Assembly (NCBI GenBank): GCA_946406115.1
Contig: OX291540.1
Location: 7,126,563-7,190,562 of the forward strand
Source: Apoda limacodes
Taxonomy: Eukaryota > Arthropoda > Insecta > Lepidoptera > Limacodidae
Length of the DNA: 64,000 bases
Direction of reading: 5' to 3'
Position numbers and translations under genes: made by a program. Below the pieces are notes generated by a model. That model saw only the letters and a list, made by a program, of their open reading frames with translations. It did no database searches and was not told the DNA's origin. Positions within the stretch are counted from its first letter, which is position 1; every line of letters starts with the position of its first letter. Positions 49,064 through 61,219 of this stretch are shown here, in pieces.

Positions 49064-49670
49064 TTAGGGTTCCGTAGCCAAATGGCAAAAAACGGAAACC
49101 TTATAGATTCATCATTTCTGTCTGTCTGTCCGTCCGTATGTCACAGCCACTTCCCGAAACTATAAGGACTATACTGTTGAAACTTGTTAAGTAGATGTAT
49201 TCTGTGAACCTCATTAAGATTTTCATACAAGAATAGAAAAAAAACCATAAGTTTTTGGGGTTCCCCATACTTAGAAATGAAAATCAAAAATTTTTTTTCG
49301 TCAAACCCATACCTGTGGGGTATCTATGGATAGGTCTTCGAAAATGATATTGAGGTTTCTAATATTATTTTTTTCTAAATAGTTTGCGCGAGAGACTCTT
49401 CCAAAGTGGTAAAATGTGTCCCCCCCCCTGTAACTTCTAAAATAAGAGAATGATAAAACTGAAAAAATTATGTGATGTACATTACCATTCAAACTTCCAC
49501 TGAAAATTGGTTTAAACGAGATCTAGTAAGTGGTTTTTTTTTAAAACGTCATAAATCGTAAACCGCAATTTACCTTTCATTCAGTCAACTCAAATATAAA
49601 AATATTTTTGTTTGTGTTTGTAGATTCAATAAATGGTAGGTACCCTCGGTGCGCGAGTCCAACTCGTTTT
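49064..49670 (-). repeat. GGGTTCCGTA-type repeat, reverse copy
   Basis: TTTTTAGGGTTCCGTAGCCA at the left and CTCGGTGCGCGAGTCCAACT at the right; CTGTCTGTCTGTCCGTCCG inside. Confidence 0.65.
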
Positions 49671-49869
49671 TATATTTTAAGTTTGTAAAATACACACACA
49701 TAATTTTACATACATATATAAACAAACAGACAAAGCATACAAAAAACACACCCATACAGTCACACAAAGACACTTAATGACTTACGCAACTATACACTTT
49801 ACTTTCAAGTTTAATATAGAGTACATAAAGAATATAACAGTATATTAAGACTGATGAAGCGCAACGCCT

Positions 49870-50141
49870 TAATAAAATGAAATATATATGCTTTTCTATT
49901 TATTTTTTTAATAAAATGAAATATATATGCTTTTCTATTTATTTTTTAATAAAATGAAATATATATGCTTTTCTATTTATTTTTTTAATAAAATGAAATA
50001 TATATGCTTTTCTATTTATTTTTTTAATAAAATGAAATATATATGCTTTTCTATTTATTTTTTTAATAAAATAAAATATATATGCTTTTCTATTTATTTT
50101 TTTAATAAAATAAAATATATATGCTTTTCTATTGTATTTTT
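49870..50141. repeat. Tandem array of a 38-39-bp unit, seven copies
   Basis: The unit TTAATAAAATGAAATATATA...GCTTTTCTATTTATTTTT repeats seven times with almost no divergence. The last two copies have AATAAAATAAAAT. The array creates spurious 13-residue periodic open frames on both strands. The low divergence suggests recent expansion. Confidence 0.92.
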
Positions 50142-50149
50142 TTGAGTAC

Positions 50150-51200
50150 ATACACATGAAAAATATCACCCTCCTTTCGGCAGTCGCTTAATAATAATAA
50201 GTAAATGAATAAAGCTTTTCCTTATTCAGTGTGTCCTCTATCCAGTCTTGGGCCGTCACGTGGTGAAGATTACTTGTCCACAAATGACGCTTCGCAGTGT
50301 CGAGGGTCGAACAACGCGCAGATGAGAGTTCTGCACTGACCGCTAATAGCAGGGTATGGACGCTTATTATTTTTTCAAGCACAAGTGTATTTTATGTAGA
50401 TACGTACAAACATACAACAGCTAATCGATTTCCATTATATATAAACAAATTGGTTTAGAAAGTTGTAGTCTCAAGTACATTCCATGGGGTTATAAGATGA
50501 TTGTAATTAAAGAAACGTTTATTTAAAAGTTATTTTATTATTTACATCAGAGGCAGCAAAGAATAATTATAATTACATATGTTTTTTTTACCCAAAATTC
50601 TCCGAGACTAAATTTTCCTAAAACCATTGGAAGTGCCAAATTATTTGAATATTAGATTTTTTTTAAGGAATTTCAGTTTACAAACAAGGTCGAACCCAAA
50701 TAGGTTGCGTATGATATTTACAATGTGTAATTATACAAGGGTATAAAGGTATTTAATAATATTCAATTATTTCTAACATAAGCTAGCATACATTACCTAC
50801 TTAGTTTTGTCTATATAAGTAAGTACAAGACAACTTGCAAAAAAGAGTTATCAATTTTTAATAACCACTCAAAAATTTAACTCTAATTACTTATGATTGT
50901 CGACTCTAAAAGAGTAGTAAATATATAAAAATATACAAATGTGTTTAACATTTTTTTTAAATATCACTACAACAGAGTTAAAAATGAAACAATTGAAAAA
51001 TTACACTGAGACTAGACATTCACAGTCGTTGAAGATATTATATTAGTGCTCCTTTTAGGATTTTATAACCCCTTCCTTGATTTTAATTTTAAGTTAACTA
51101 AACATAATTGATTGTTTTAAAACAAAATGAAAGATGTAGCTATATTGCCAATAAAAAAATTAGAAATTCATTTTCGCACACCACAATTTCACATTTCTGT
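50150..51200. other. AT-rich intergenic DNA
   Basis: The minus-strand frame at 50188-50382 (KRHLWTSNLHHVTAQDWIED) is somewhat protein-like and may be a LINE scrap. Otherwise nothing was recognised. Confidence 0.35.
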
Positions 51201-51216
51201 AAAGCTTTACCCATCT

Positions 51217-51420
51217 TCAATAAACTTGGAAATTAGCAATTCGGACTTCGTTGAAAACTGGAGTGAGGAGACCTAAGTTGTGAGCATATATGTCTCTTGG
51301 AGCAAAGATTATGTCTTTAGTCATGTCAGAGTTACTGTAAACTGAACCGCACGTGATTTATTTCCGATTAAAAGGTAAACCGAAAAAATAGGTGTAAGCC
51401 GGAAGTAGTTCCGTTGACAG
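51217..51420 (-). pseudogene. Unidentified coding-like segment
   Basis: A minus-strand frame reads ELLPAYTYFFGLPFNRK, one stop, then SVYSNSDMTKDIIFAPRDI, YAHNLGLLTPVFNEVRIANF and stops at 51217-51219. Codons and residues look like real protein. Acceptor-like GTTCAG and TTTACAG lie just downstream of the internal stop (51342 and 51335), so the last 35-45 codons could be a terminal exon. I do not recognise the family. A relic of a transposon or of a host gene are both possible. Confidence 0.4.
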
Positions 51421-51529
51421 AAGAGTTCATTTTAAACTGAATGTCATTGGTGCGTATTTGTCTCAATTCCTAGCGCGACTACCGAATTTACCGGACACCA
51501 GAGAAAGTTTCAGAAGTATTTGAATTTGA

Positions 51530-51880
51530 TTTTTTTTTTTTTTTTTATACCACTAAGGTGGCAAACAAGTTAACGGTCCATCTGATGGTAAGCGGTCACC
51601 GTAACCCATGGACGCTTGCAACACCAGGGGTATCACTCGCGCGTTGCCGACCCTTCAGAAATCTAATAACTTCTTTCTTGAAGAACCCCATACCTACCCA
51701 GTATATCCTTGGCAGGGAGCTCATTCCACAACTCAAGCGTTCGCGAGAGGAAGTTTCTCTGAAACCGCACTGTACGCGACCATTTCGGTTCTAAAGTGTG
51801 AGAATGAATTCCCTGCCGATTTCGAGCGGTGCGATGGCAGAAAGTAGCCGTGGGCATCATTGCGAACAATTCCTCATTAA
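51530..51880 (-). mobile_element. Jockey-like LINE 3' end
   Basis: Poly(T), then TATACCACTAAGGTGGCAAA, CTGATGGTAAGCGGTCACCG and the antisense of WNELPAKD; ends near GGGCATCATTGCGAACAATT. It closely matches 14306-14640 and is 5' truncated. Confidence 0.8.
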
Positions 51881-52614
51881 CAATTTCCTAGCAAGGTCGA
51901 ACTCAAATAGGTTATACCTGATACAGTAAAAACTACAGTTAGTAATTTTGACAAATATTACATTTTAATTTAATTTATACCAAATTTTATTTTTGGCATT
52001 TTATGATAAAAACTAATGAAAAATACAGTAACTCTAAGGCAGAATTTACTTTAATTTATCTAAAATGTGGGAAAGCTACCTTCTTTAATTCTTAATTCTT
52101 CTCATTTAATTCATCAATATTAGGCATAATGGTTAAAAACACAAATTAATAATCAAAAAGCGCAGAGGTTAATTTTTGTGGAAACATTCTATATTGCCAA
52201 AAGTATATCAGCGTGCCTCTTGCCCAAAATGAAAAAAAAAATTACTGAATGTATATATTAGGTAATACTATACCCAATATATATTAGGTAATACTTCACC
52301 ACTCTTTACTAACATAAAAGAAATAAGAATGAAGAAAACGAGAAAACAAGCTGAGTTGAACAAAGATGTAGCAACAAACAGTTATACGGTCTCTTTGCAA
52401 CGAGAAATAGATTCAGAGAGATTTAATACTACTTTGTTTATTTTCTAATTTCTGCAATAAAATTGCATCAGAGTGTCATACTTAGTATAGGGTTTCGTAG
52501 CCATATCTACATTTTTTTATGAACACGAAATACCCTGTAAATCGCGTTGTTTCTAAAATTTCTTTTGGAGTTTACTCCTTAAAAATCGATTTTCATCAGA
52601 CGGAAACTAGTAGC

Positions 52615-53115
52615 TTCAGGATCTCTGTAACGAAAAAATGCAACCCTATAGAGATTAGGGTCATTTGCTTTCTGGTCGTAAATGGTTGCTACAGGAAATC
52701 TGTGATGAACTAACGCAACCCTATTGAAATAAGGCTCGTTTGATTTGTCGTGACAAGCACTGTGGTCCAAGATGATATCCAGAATCTGATGATGAAGCCG
52801 GAAGCTGGTTACAGGAACTCTGTAATAAAACAACGCAACCTATCGAGTTTTGACTCGATTGATTTGTTATGACAAGCACTGCGGTTGAATATGATATCCA
52901 TGGTCTGATAAGGAAGCAGGAAGGCGGAGACAGGAACTCTGTAATCAAACAGCGCAACTCTACCGACTTTTGGGCTTGTTTGATGTGTTATGACAAGCAT
53001 TCTAGTCTTAGATGAAATTAAGGGTCTAAGCTGGAATGTGGCTACAGGATATCTGTTACTCCATCGAGCTTGGGCTCGTTTGATTTGTTGTGTCAAGCAC
53101 TATGGGCTTAGAAGA
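52615..53115. repeat. Degenerate tandem array, unit about 118 bp
   Basis: ACAGGAACTCTGTAAT-type unit starts at about 52615, 52691, 52811, 52930 and 53044. Each unit continues with CGCAAC, GGGCTCGTTTGATTTGTT, TGACAAGCACT and GATATCCAGGGTCTGA-like blocks. The first unit is shortened. Divergence between units is substantial, so the array is old. It explains the overlapping minus-strand frames here. Confidence 0.8.
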
Positions 53116-53119
53116 TATC

Positions 53120-54670
53120 TAGGGTCTGAGACAATTACACTTAAACAGTAAACTCCAGTCGCGCGTCGGAGCTGAAAACATAAAATCATAGTCTGATGTA
53201 TCTCTTAGAAAAATAGAGATGTGGACGTCATTTTTCTAATGGCCTTCTCGGTTCTAAAGCAAATAAACGCAATTCATTAATTATAAATCAAAACTATTCT
53301 ATTTATTCTAAACATATTTACAAATTATACTAATTTATTTTAGCTTTTCCTGTTTTACAAAAAAAATTGTTCAAAAACTTACTTTTGTCTAGTACCTTAC
53401 ATTAATTTATTACATTTATTGCTTTTTGTAGCCACTTGAGCAATTTTTGCAAGCGTATATTATAATAATAATAATATGTAATAATAATTTTGGACATATC
53501 ACACAGCGCCACCTGGTCCCAAACTAAGCAAAGATTGTATTATGAAAACAAGATAACGGTTACAAATACTTATATACTTCTTATCTAAGTACTTTTTATT
53601 TTTTACTTGATTGTGAGAGGTAGGAGAAGGAAATAGGTGGCAGAGGTTGTGTACAATTTATAGGTATTGCTTAAGTGTAATCAGTCACGAAAGAACTCTA
53701 GCCGGGACAGCTAATACATGTATAATTTAATGATTATATATATATTTCTACTAGTAAAATAATATTTATATATTTTTAGGTTATACGACCACTAAGAGTT
53801 TGAAAATTGTAAAATAATTTCCTGAGTCATATATGAGAACTTTTATACATGGAGAAATAAGATATTTTAACAAACGACTTTGTTGTAAATCGAAGTTTTT
53901 AAAAGAAATGCTTTGTAAAATAAGAAGTCTTTCTTACAATGCACAGAGCCCTGCGTCGAAAACTTCAGATTGCACGCTTTAAAAGCCGTATTTACTTTGC
54001 TTTAGAATGACCACTTGGAGAGTATTGAAGTATCTGAGATCGTATCGTATATGTGATCTGAGTGTTACGAGTTATTGAGTACTTTCATATTTTAATAATA
54101 TAAGTTTCATTCCGAATAATCAAAACGATCGACTTTCCTATATGTTTCATAACGATCCTAAACTTTTCCTATAACCTTCGCCGCCGTTATTGCTAAAGTT
54201 CTAAAAGAAATATTTCACGACACCCGTTGGGTGTAAATGAGAAACAAAGTTGTGTTCTGGCCTGCTATTGCTGGCCGCTATGTAATTCAGTACCAACACA
54301 GAACTTCTTTCTCTTACTATCTGTGTTTCTTGATAAAATGTTACAAATACTGACCGCAAAATAATCTTACTTATGTACCTATACTAAACTATATACATAG
54401 TATAGGCCCCAATATATTGGCCCAATTTCAATGAAAAATGGTACCTACCTACCTATTAACACAATTATTGCAATTGAAGACTTAAAACGATCTTTGGGGA
54501 ATATTCTAAATGGAATCAATAATACTGTGATGCTGAATGCAGAACAATCTTTGAGACAAAAAATAAAATTGACAAATTTCATCGAGATCGGTTCATCCTT
54601 ATCGCTGTAAGAAGGTAACAAACAAATACACACAGACACTTTTGCAATTATAATATAAGTATTGATGGAT
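53120..54670. other. Intergenic DNA with small repeats
   Basis: CACACAGCGCCACCTGGTCC (about 53500-53590) repeats the block at 29193. CATCGAGATCGGTTCATCC to TTATAATATAAGTA (54570-54660) is a short-repeat 3' end lying just left of the palindrome. No gene. Confidence 0.5.
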
Positions 54671-54672
54671 GT

Positions 54673-55844
54673 TATAACAGGACAGGTTAAAGCAGTAGTG
54701 CCCTGTTACCGAATGCACCGGCTAGGTGCTCAGTAGGAGGAGAAAAGATAGAGGGAGTTCAAAGGCGAGTAAAGAAACACTCTTCAAGGGTAAGGCAGGT
54801 TATATTAGTATACTCTTTCATTATATAGTAACAGCTTTTATTGCACAAAATCCTAATCACATAGGGTGATTCGTAACACTTAAATATCTAGTTCACAGCT
54901 ACCTAATTCACAATCATAAAGGACTACCTAAATAAATAGAAAGCTTTTATTAGGGAACTAATACACTCAGGTCTCTTCGGCCTAGAGCCCGATTTGATGT
55001 CTTGCTCGCTGTGGGCACCCCTCAGGTCAGCACCGCCGTAGAAAGAAGACGCGGATGGGACTGATGTTACGTGGCCTAACAGCGTGTGGTGAGTAATGAA
55101 TATGCCGCCCGTGGCAGGCACAAGGTAAGACCGCACGTGGACGTAGCTCGCCAGTAGCTTCGGCGTAGAGCAGGTCGCCCCGTAGCCTTGGTGTGTAGTG
55201 ATGTTTTAGATAGCACCACTACTGCACAGGCCGAAGTTTTGGAGTCAAGGAGACTCCGGACAGGCCGAGAATTTGGAGTTCAGTAGACTCCGGCCTCCCA
55301 CAGTATAAGGACAGCAAAGCAGCTGCGGTGCGCCGTCGTTAAAAGACAAACGTGCACCAGCCCACAGAGAAGTCTTCTCGCGGACCTCAGTTACGGCGTT
55401 GAGCCGTAGTAGAGTAATATATATAAATCGTATATATAAACTAAGAACCGTACTGTCAAGGAGAAAAATAAATGGATTAGTGACTTACCAATAACTCACA
55501 AAACACAGAACGAGAACAAATAAATATATAAAATTACCGAGGACGGTTTTCTTTTATAGAAGAGAAGTGGATATGCAATTAATTTGCAGTTTAGAAGAAG
55601 ATCGCACAGTTTACTATCCGTAAAAATAATTAGTAGTAGAATTTTTACAACCACGTCAAGCAGAACGTAAAGTAATCCGTTTCTGACTTACCGATGTCAA
55701 ACATCTAGAGATTCTTTGATCTCTAAATTTAAATTACCACAGTGGTAATGGACCTAAGAGCGAATGTCCAGAAACTTCTATCGTTTCCTACATCATCCGG
55801 TCCTTTACCGGAGACGGACCACCGGAAACGGTCGTTCCGTTACA
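54673..55844 (-). repeat. LTR-like arm, minus orientation
   Basis: Reverse complement of 56417-57588. The 70-codon frame at 54924-55136 is identical to that at 57125-57337 because of the palindrome and is not taken as a gene. Confidence 0.8.
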
Positions 55845-56416
55845 GTCAGTTACTGTCAGATTGACATCTGTCATGTCTGATTTTCTTCTTCAGCGACTCG
55901 TAAGCTGTAATAAGGTTGACTGTCCTGTCAATCATTTTACCTATCTATGGTAGAATGTTCATTGACATAAGATACTACTACTCTATAATGCTTATGTCAA
56001 ATATGAACGTAATCTGCAATCTGAAGTTTCGAACTTTAGAACAACTAATTCTACTTGTTGTTAATACAGAGGCTACTCGTAACTCTGTCGGTAAATATTT
56101 AAATAGTGTCTTTGAAACTTAACAAAGAGACTAATTATAAATTAAATATTTTGGGTTCACTTGGTGGACTGGCGATTGTAGCTCAGCACCAGCGTACGTA
56201 AGGGTCTGAAAGTTTATGATGAGACTTTCAGACAATTTAAAAGCGAACTTTGAAAGGATTTTGAATGTTGCTGTTTGTTTGAATGAAAGTGAGTGATACC
56301 AGAAGTTGTACATACTCATCAGCCATCTCTTATCATTGAAGAAAAGTGTCTTCAGGAGAAAAATTTTCAACGAGACTTGATCTCATGGAAAATTTTTGAA
56401 ACACGGGAGGGGACAC
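55845..56416. other. Spacer between the LTR-like arms
   Basis: The 572 bp are single copy in this window. The right end is purine-rich (GGGAGGGGACAC); the left end is not, so the spacer itself is not palindromic. Frames at 55916-56122 and 56131-56370 carry no recognisable domain. Confidence 0.55.
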
Positions 56417-57588
56417 TGTAACGGAACGACCGTTTCCGATGGTCCGTCTCCGGTAAAGGACCGGATGATGTAGGAAACGATAGAAGTTTCTGGACATTCG
56501 CTCTTAGGTCCATTACCACTGTGGTAATTTAAATTTAGAGATCAAAGAATCTCTAGATGTTTGACATCGGTAAGTCAGAAACGGATTACTTTACGTTCTG
56601 CTTGACGTGGTTGTAAAAATTCTACTACTAATTATTTTTACGGATAGTAAACTGTGCGATCTTCTTCTAAACTGCAAATTAATTGCATATCCACTTCTCT
56701 TCTATAAAAGAAAACCGTCCTCGGTAATTTTATATATTTATTTGTTCTCGTTCTGTGTTTTGTGAGTTATTGGTAAGTCACTAATCCATTTATTTTTCTC
56801 CTTGACAGTACGGTTCTTAGTTTATATATACGATTTATATATATTACTCTACTACGGCTCAACGCCGTAACTGAGGTCCGCGAGAAGACTTCTCTGTGGG
56901 CTGGTGCACGTTTGTCTTTTAACGACGGCGCACCGCAGCTGCTTTGCTGTCCTTATACTGTGGGAGGCCGGAGTCTACTGAACTCCAAATTCTCGGCCTG
57001 TCCGGAGTCTCCTTGACTCCAAAACTTCGGCCTGTGCAGTAGTGGTGCTATCTAAAACATCACTACACACCAAGGCTACGGGGCGACCTGCTCTACGCCG
57101 AAGCTACTGGCGAGCTACGTCCACGTGCGGTCTTACCTTGTGCCTGCCACGGGCGGCATATTCATTACTCACCACACGCTGTTAGGCCACGTAACATCAG
57201 TCCCATCCGCGTCTTCTTTCTACGGCGGTGCTGACCTGAGGGGTGCCCACAGCGAGCAAGACATCAAATCGGGCTCTAGGCCGAAGAGACCTGAGTGTAT
57301 TAGTTCCCTAATAAAAGCTTTCTATTTATTTAGGTAGTCCTTTATGATTGTGAATTAGGTAGCTGTGAACTAGATATTTAAGTGTTACGAATCACCCTAT
57401 GTGATTAGGATTTTGTGCAATAAAAGCTGTTACTATATAATGAAAGAGTATACTAATATAACCTGCCTTACCCTTGAAGAGTGTTTCTTTACTCGCCTTT
57501 GAACTCCCTCTATCTTTTCTCCTCCTACTGAGCACCTAGCCGGTGCATTCGGTAACAGGGCACTACTGCTTTAACCTGTCCTGTTATA
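56417..57588 (+). repeat. LTR-like arm, plus orientation
   Basis: Begins TGTAACGGAACGACCG right after a purine-rich tract and ends CTGTCCTGTTATA before ATGT. It contains AATAAAAGCTTTC and CAATAAAAGCTG, plausible polyadenylation sites. Confidence 0.8.
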
Positions 57589-57599
57589 ATGTTGTGTAT

Positions 57600-59600
57600 T
57601 AAGAATAGGATGATTTGTAAAAACCTTTTGTTCACGCTTTTTATTATTTGAAATATTGAATATTAACCTCGTATACGTGGAACTCACCTGTCCAACACAG
57701 TATGCTAGTACAACGTAAGTTAGTATCAAGAGTAAAAAAGAAATTTAAAATAAAAATAAAATTTTATATAAATTTTTAATGAAATAATTATTTATTAAAT
57801 AATACCAAATTTATATGGGTAAATTCCATGGTTTCTGTTAAACCTGTATATTATCTATAATATTTAGTTGACTAGAAATAAACAAAAAGGAACAATTTAT
57901 ACGAGATACGTGTATCGTACTAGAATAAAGAGTTTAGGAAGAAGAAAGTTTGCATTAGGTGTAAGCGATTTAACCTTAGTAATCTAATCAGAAAATTGTT
58001 TGCAAATTTTCACGTAAAACTAAAAAACATATGGACAGTGCAAGTTTAATGAAAAGATAGAAAAACTGACAAAAAATAAACATGTTTACCAACAGATACT
58101 TTTAAAAATACTTTCTGTGTACAATAAAAAAATTGTTACAATTTTATTAGATGAATCAATATACAATCGCTAAGCTGCCAAAACAATAAAATAAATTCTA
58201 ATTTATGTTTCGTTGTATGTATTGTTTAATACATTTTTGATGCCATCAAACCTATTTATATTTAATATGAATACCTATTAATATGAAAATGGCCTAAGTT
58301 TTGAGATGGAGCGAGGTCTTCCCCGTATAATCGTACCCACCTCAATGACCGAATCCCGAATCTGCATGAAATCATCATTTACAAAATATTCGTGTCGGGG
58401 CAGCGTGAGCAGGTGCTTAGGGTAAGAAAAGGGATGCAAATGTAAAATTATATTTGTGCATAATTTGTTTGCTTGCAAGTTTTAATACGGTAGGTACTTT
58501 AGTGGAATGTAAACGCGATCTATTTAGCATTTTAAAAGTCTTGCGAAATAAAAATGGAAAAATACAGCATTTTGATTAAAAATTGATTACTAGAGTTATA
58601 AAGTTGGCTTATTAGCTCTCCTTTAAGAGTGGAAGACTCACAGGTAACACTTTGTTGAGGGAATATTGTACCATTATTGGAATAATTAAATTGCCCGGAA
58701 TGACTGATATTTAATTATTATTATTTATATTATTGTAATTAATAATTATAATTAAAAATATTATAATTCACGTTCCTTATTTTTTAGTAACTAGCTTTTG
58801 CCTACGGTTTTTTCTGTGCTAAATTTGGTTATCGGCGTGGGATTCCATCGCCAACCCTATTTGATATGCCCATCTATTATAATTAACTCAGCGTTAGCCA
58901 TTTAAGCGCCTGGTAGCAAGCCGTTCCACGCTGCATTTTCTATTTTTTTATTATAAAACATTACAATCTAGTCCCTTTTATAATATAAATTCTGTAACCT
59001 CATAATGCTTAGAGTAATCGGTATAAAATAACATCAAACAGTACTTTTTCTTGGATGAAACGTATAAAGCAGTAACCACAAACTTGGTTGCTCCTAAGTA
59101 ATAGGTTAAAATCAAATACACTTTGATCTCCACAGCTCAAATACACGCTCGATAGAGAAACCGATTGAGAAACATACGGGGTCGATAGTATTTGCTAAGT
59201 CTTGTGGAGAGTCATTCGACGAGAAAACCATCTCTGTTTGAATCCAATCAAACCATATTTATCTGCCATAAATGATAGTAAACTTGGCTTTTAATAGACC
59301 CACCTTAGATTTTAAATGCTTGTACGTATATACATAAATAAGTGATCTGAATTTACTAAGCTCCTTAATTATACTAATGAAATTTGCTATAGCAAGCTAT
59401 GACTGTAGCTACTTATAGTTCTTTAAAGCTAGGTTATAGTTATTCCCGCAGGAAATTTTGTATATTTTGGGATAAAAAGTAGCCTATGTCCTATTCTAGA
59501 ATCTATATGTGTGTTTGAATCTATAAGTTACATCCCGATCCATCCAGTAGTTAAAGCGTGATTAAGGTACAAACAAACAAATATCCAATAATATTATAGT
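57600..59600. other. AT-rich intergenic DNA with short repeats
   Basis: Contains pieces of the ACTAGCTTTTGCC repeat at 58790-58865 and 59455-59575. One coding-like segment is listed separately at 58341-58415. Confidence 0.45.
58341..58415 (-). CDS. Possible isolated exon of an unknown gene
   Basis: A pyrimidine-rich acceptor (CCCTTTTCTTACCCTAAG) precedes 25 in-frame codons reading HLLTLPRHEYFVNDDFMQIR then DSVIE, followed by donor GAG|GTGGGT. Both sides are phase 0, and third positions are GC-richer than the neighbourhood. The frame also continues open past the donor (GRPRSISKLRPF). No family recognised; neighbouring exons were not found, so this stays tentative. Confidence 0.3.
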
Positions 59601-59604
59601 AAAA

Positions 59605-61215
59605 CAAATAGTAGTAGTAGTAATACACTTTATTGCACACATAAAAATAAAGAAATAAAAATAAAAAACAAAAGAAAATGACAATTTAGGCGGTCTTATC
59701 GCTTATAAGCGATTTCTTCCAGACAACTTTGAGTAGAGGAAATTACTAAATAATTGCGGGGGATAGAAAGTGCAGGTGATATATTTGAAATGCAACATGA
59801 ATACATATATACATATATATTTAATTTTTTTCAATAATATATACTAATAAATACATTATTGGTTTAAATTAAGGTAATGAGAATGAATTAATTTTTAAAC
59901 ATTGACAAAGTTTGCACACTTCTTATATCCAAGAGCAAAGCGTTCCAGAGTTTGATTGCTTGGACTGTATAAGAATCGTTGTAATACATTACGTAACATG
60001 TGTGGGGATTTTTTACAACAAGCTCGTGGAAAGGCGATGAGCAGAAGAATACGCTGAAGGACTTTAGAAATAAAGGGTAAAATAGATATAGGGCGGTAAT
60101 CTGAGAACGAAGTAGAACTAGATTTTTTAGGCAGAGGAATGACTTGTGGATCTTTCCATAGTTGAGTAAAGCAGCAACTGGAAATAGAATAGTTAAGAAT
60201 ATGAGTTATGATAGGAGATACAATGTCAAGGATGGGAATGATCATACTACGGCTAATGTCATCACTTCCAACAGCATTTGATGAGATAGAGAGAACGTTC
60301 TTCTTATCATCACAATCGGACAATTGAGTTATATTAAATGAAGAAAAGTCAGGGGTTGGTACTTTTTAAAGAGAATTTAAGTGTTTAATATCTTATTAAT
60401 ATCGGAAGTAACTGGAGAACAAAAATGATGATTGAGATGATTTATATCGAGATCTTCCGACATATGAGAAGCGGAAGATTTGCCAACCCCCAGTGACTTA
60501 AGAAACTCCAGACATTTGCAGTAATCCCTTTTTTTACGGATTTCTTAATATGGCGACGTTGCGCATCTCTACACATCAAGTTGCAGCGATTTCTCAGCAG
60601 TTTATATTTGGAATGGTTGTTTTCATTGGGATCTTTTTTAAATTTTGTCTTGGCACGGTTCCTTTTACTCATCAAAGCTTTTATATCTTCAGTAAGCCAA
60701 GGCCCAGGGAGATGTTTTATTTTAATGTGCCGAACCGGTGCATGTTTATCATACAGTTGATTTATAAGATTATTAAAATGGAAAATTTTGTCATCCACTG
60801 TGGTTGCATTTATCACCATATCCCAATTTAATTGCTGAGCACCTTCAGATAAACTGATTACATCCATCCCACTAGAATTGCGTTGCTAAAGAACTCTCGA
60901 TTTTGCTTTTGCAGGTCGAATCTTAAACGATAACGATAAGAAAAGGCGTCAGCAGCGCCCTGACCATGTTTAAAGACTAGTTCGGTCGAAGAAGATATAA
61001 GTATTAGATCTAGGACATAAGGAGTGCAATTTGGAAAAAGGTGTGTCTCATTTAGAGGAAGGAAATTGTAGCCCATTTACTATGGATTTAAGTTAGAGAG
61101 AACTATAACCATTTTTAAGTAGGCATGTATTAAATAAATCACCCATAATTATGTTGTGATTTTTGTTCCAAGAAGAATTTTTGCATGAGATAGAAGAATT
61201 TCAATAAATATATAT
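59605..61215 (-). pseudogene. Decayed LINE with endonuclease, linker and reverse transcriptase pieces
   Basis: Minus-strand order: the endonuclease remnant MGDLFNTCLL (near 61160) and VLDLILISSSTELVFKHGQG with AADAFSYR (61076-60950), the linker KHAPVRHIKIKHLPGPWLTE and ALMSKRNRAKTKFKKDP (60760-60640), then reverse transcriptase start ISSNAVGSDDISRSMI, LWKDPQVIPLPKKSSS and FSDYRPISILPFISKVLQRI (60310-60060). After that the frame jumps to a short C-terminal piece, so the palm domain is deleted. The 3' end has AATAAAGTG and a TAC trinucleotide tail (59605-59635), as in CR1/jockey-group LINEs. Stops and frameshifts show it is dead. Confidence 0.75.
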
Positions 61216-61219
61216 TCCG

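Larger units (their letters stand above)
54673..57588. mobile_element. Palindromic LTR-type element: two LTR-like arms head to head
   Basis: Left arm 54673-55844 and right arm 56417-57588 are inverted copies, equal in length (1,172 bp); I noticed one mismatch. Read outward, each arm starts TGTAACGG and ends CCTGTTATA, the short inverted termini typical of LTRs. Each has AATAAA sites in its distal part (57309 and 57419 in the right arm). The purine-rich GGGAGGGGACAC lies just before the right arm, like a polypurine tract. A 4-bp ATGT flanks the whole unit (54669-54672 and 57589-57592). The 572-bp middle lacks any capsid or polymerase motif. I infer a Ty3/gypsy-like element that integrated as a palindrome; an assembly artefact or a foldback DNA element are alternatives. 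Confidence 0.75.

Noticed and set aside
49301..49492. Minus-strand 63-codon frame and similar short frames in 32-47 kb
   Set aside because: No motifs, AT-driven composition, and many overlap known repeats; treated as chance.
49927..50169. Repetitive frames of 72 and 76 codons on both strands
   Set aside because: By-products of the 39-bp tandem array, whose unit length keeps frames open.
54924..57337. Identical 70-codon open frames at 54924-55136 (minus) and 57125-57337 (plus)
   Set aside because: They are the same DNA in the two arms of the palindrome and lie in LTR-like non-coding sequence; no domain is visible.
54673..57588. Palindrome as a Foldback or MITE-type DNA transposon
   Set aside because: The arms have TG-type starts after a purine-rich tract and internal polyadenylation signals, which fit LTRs better; kept only as an alternative.
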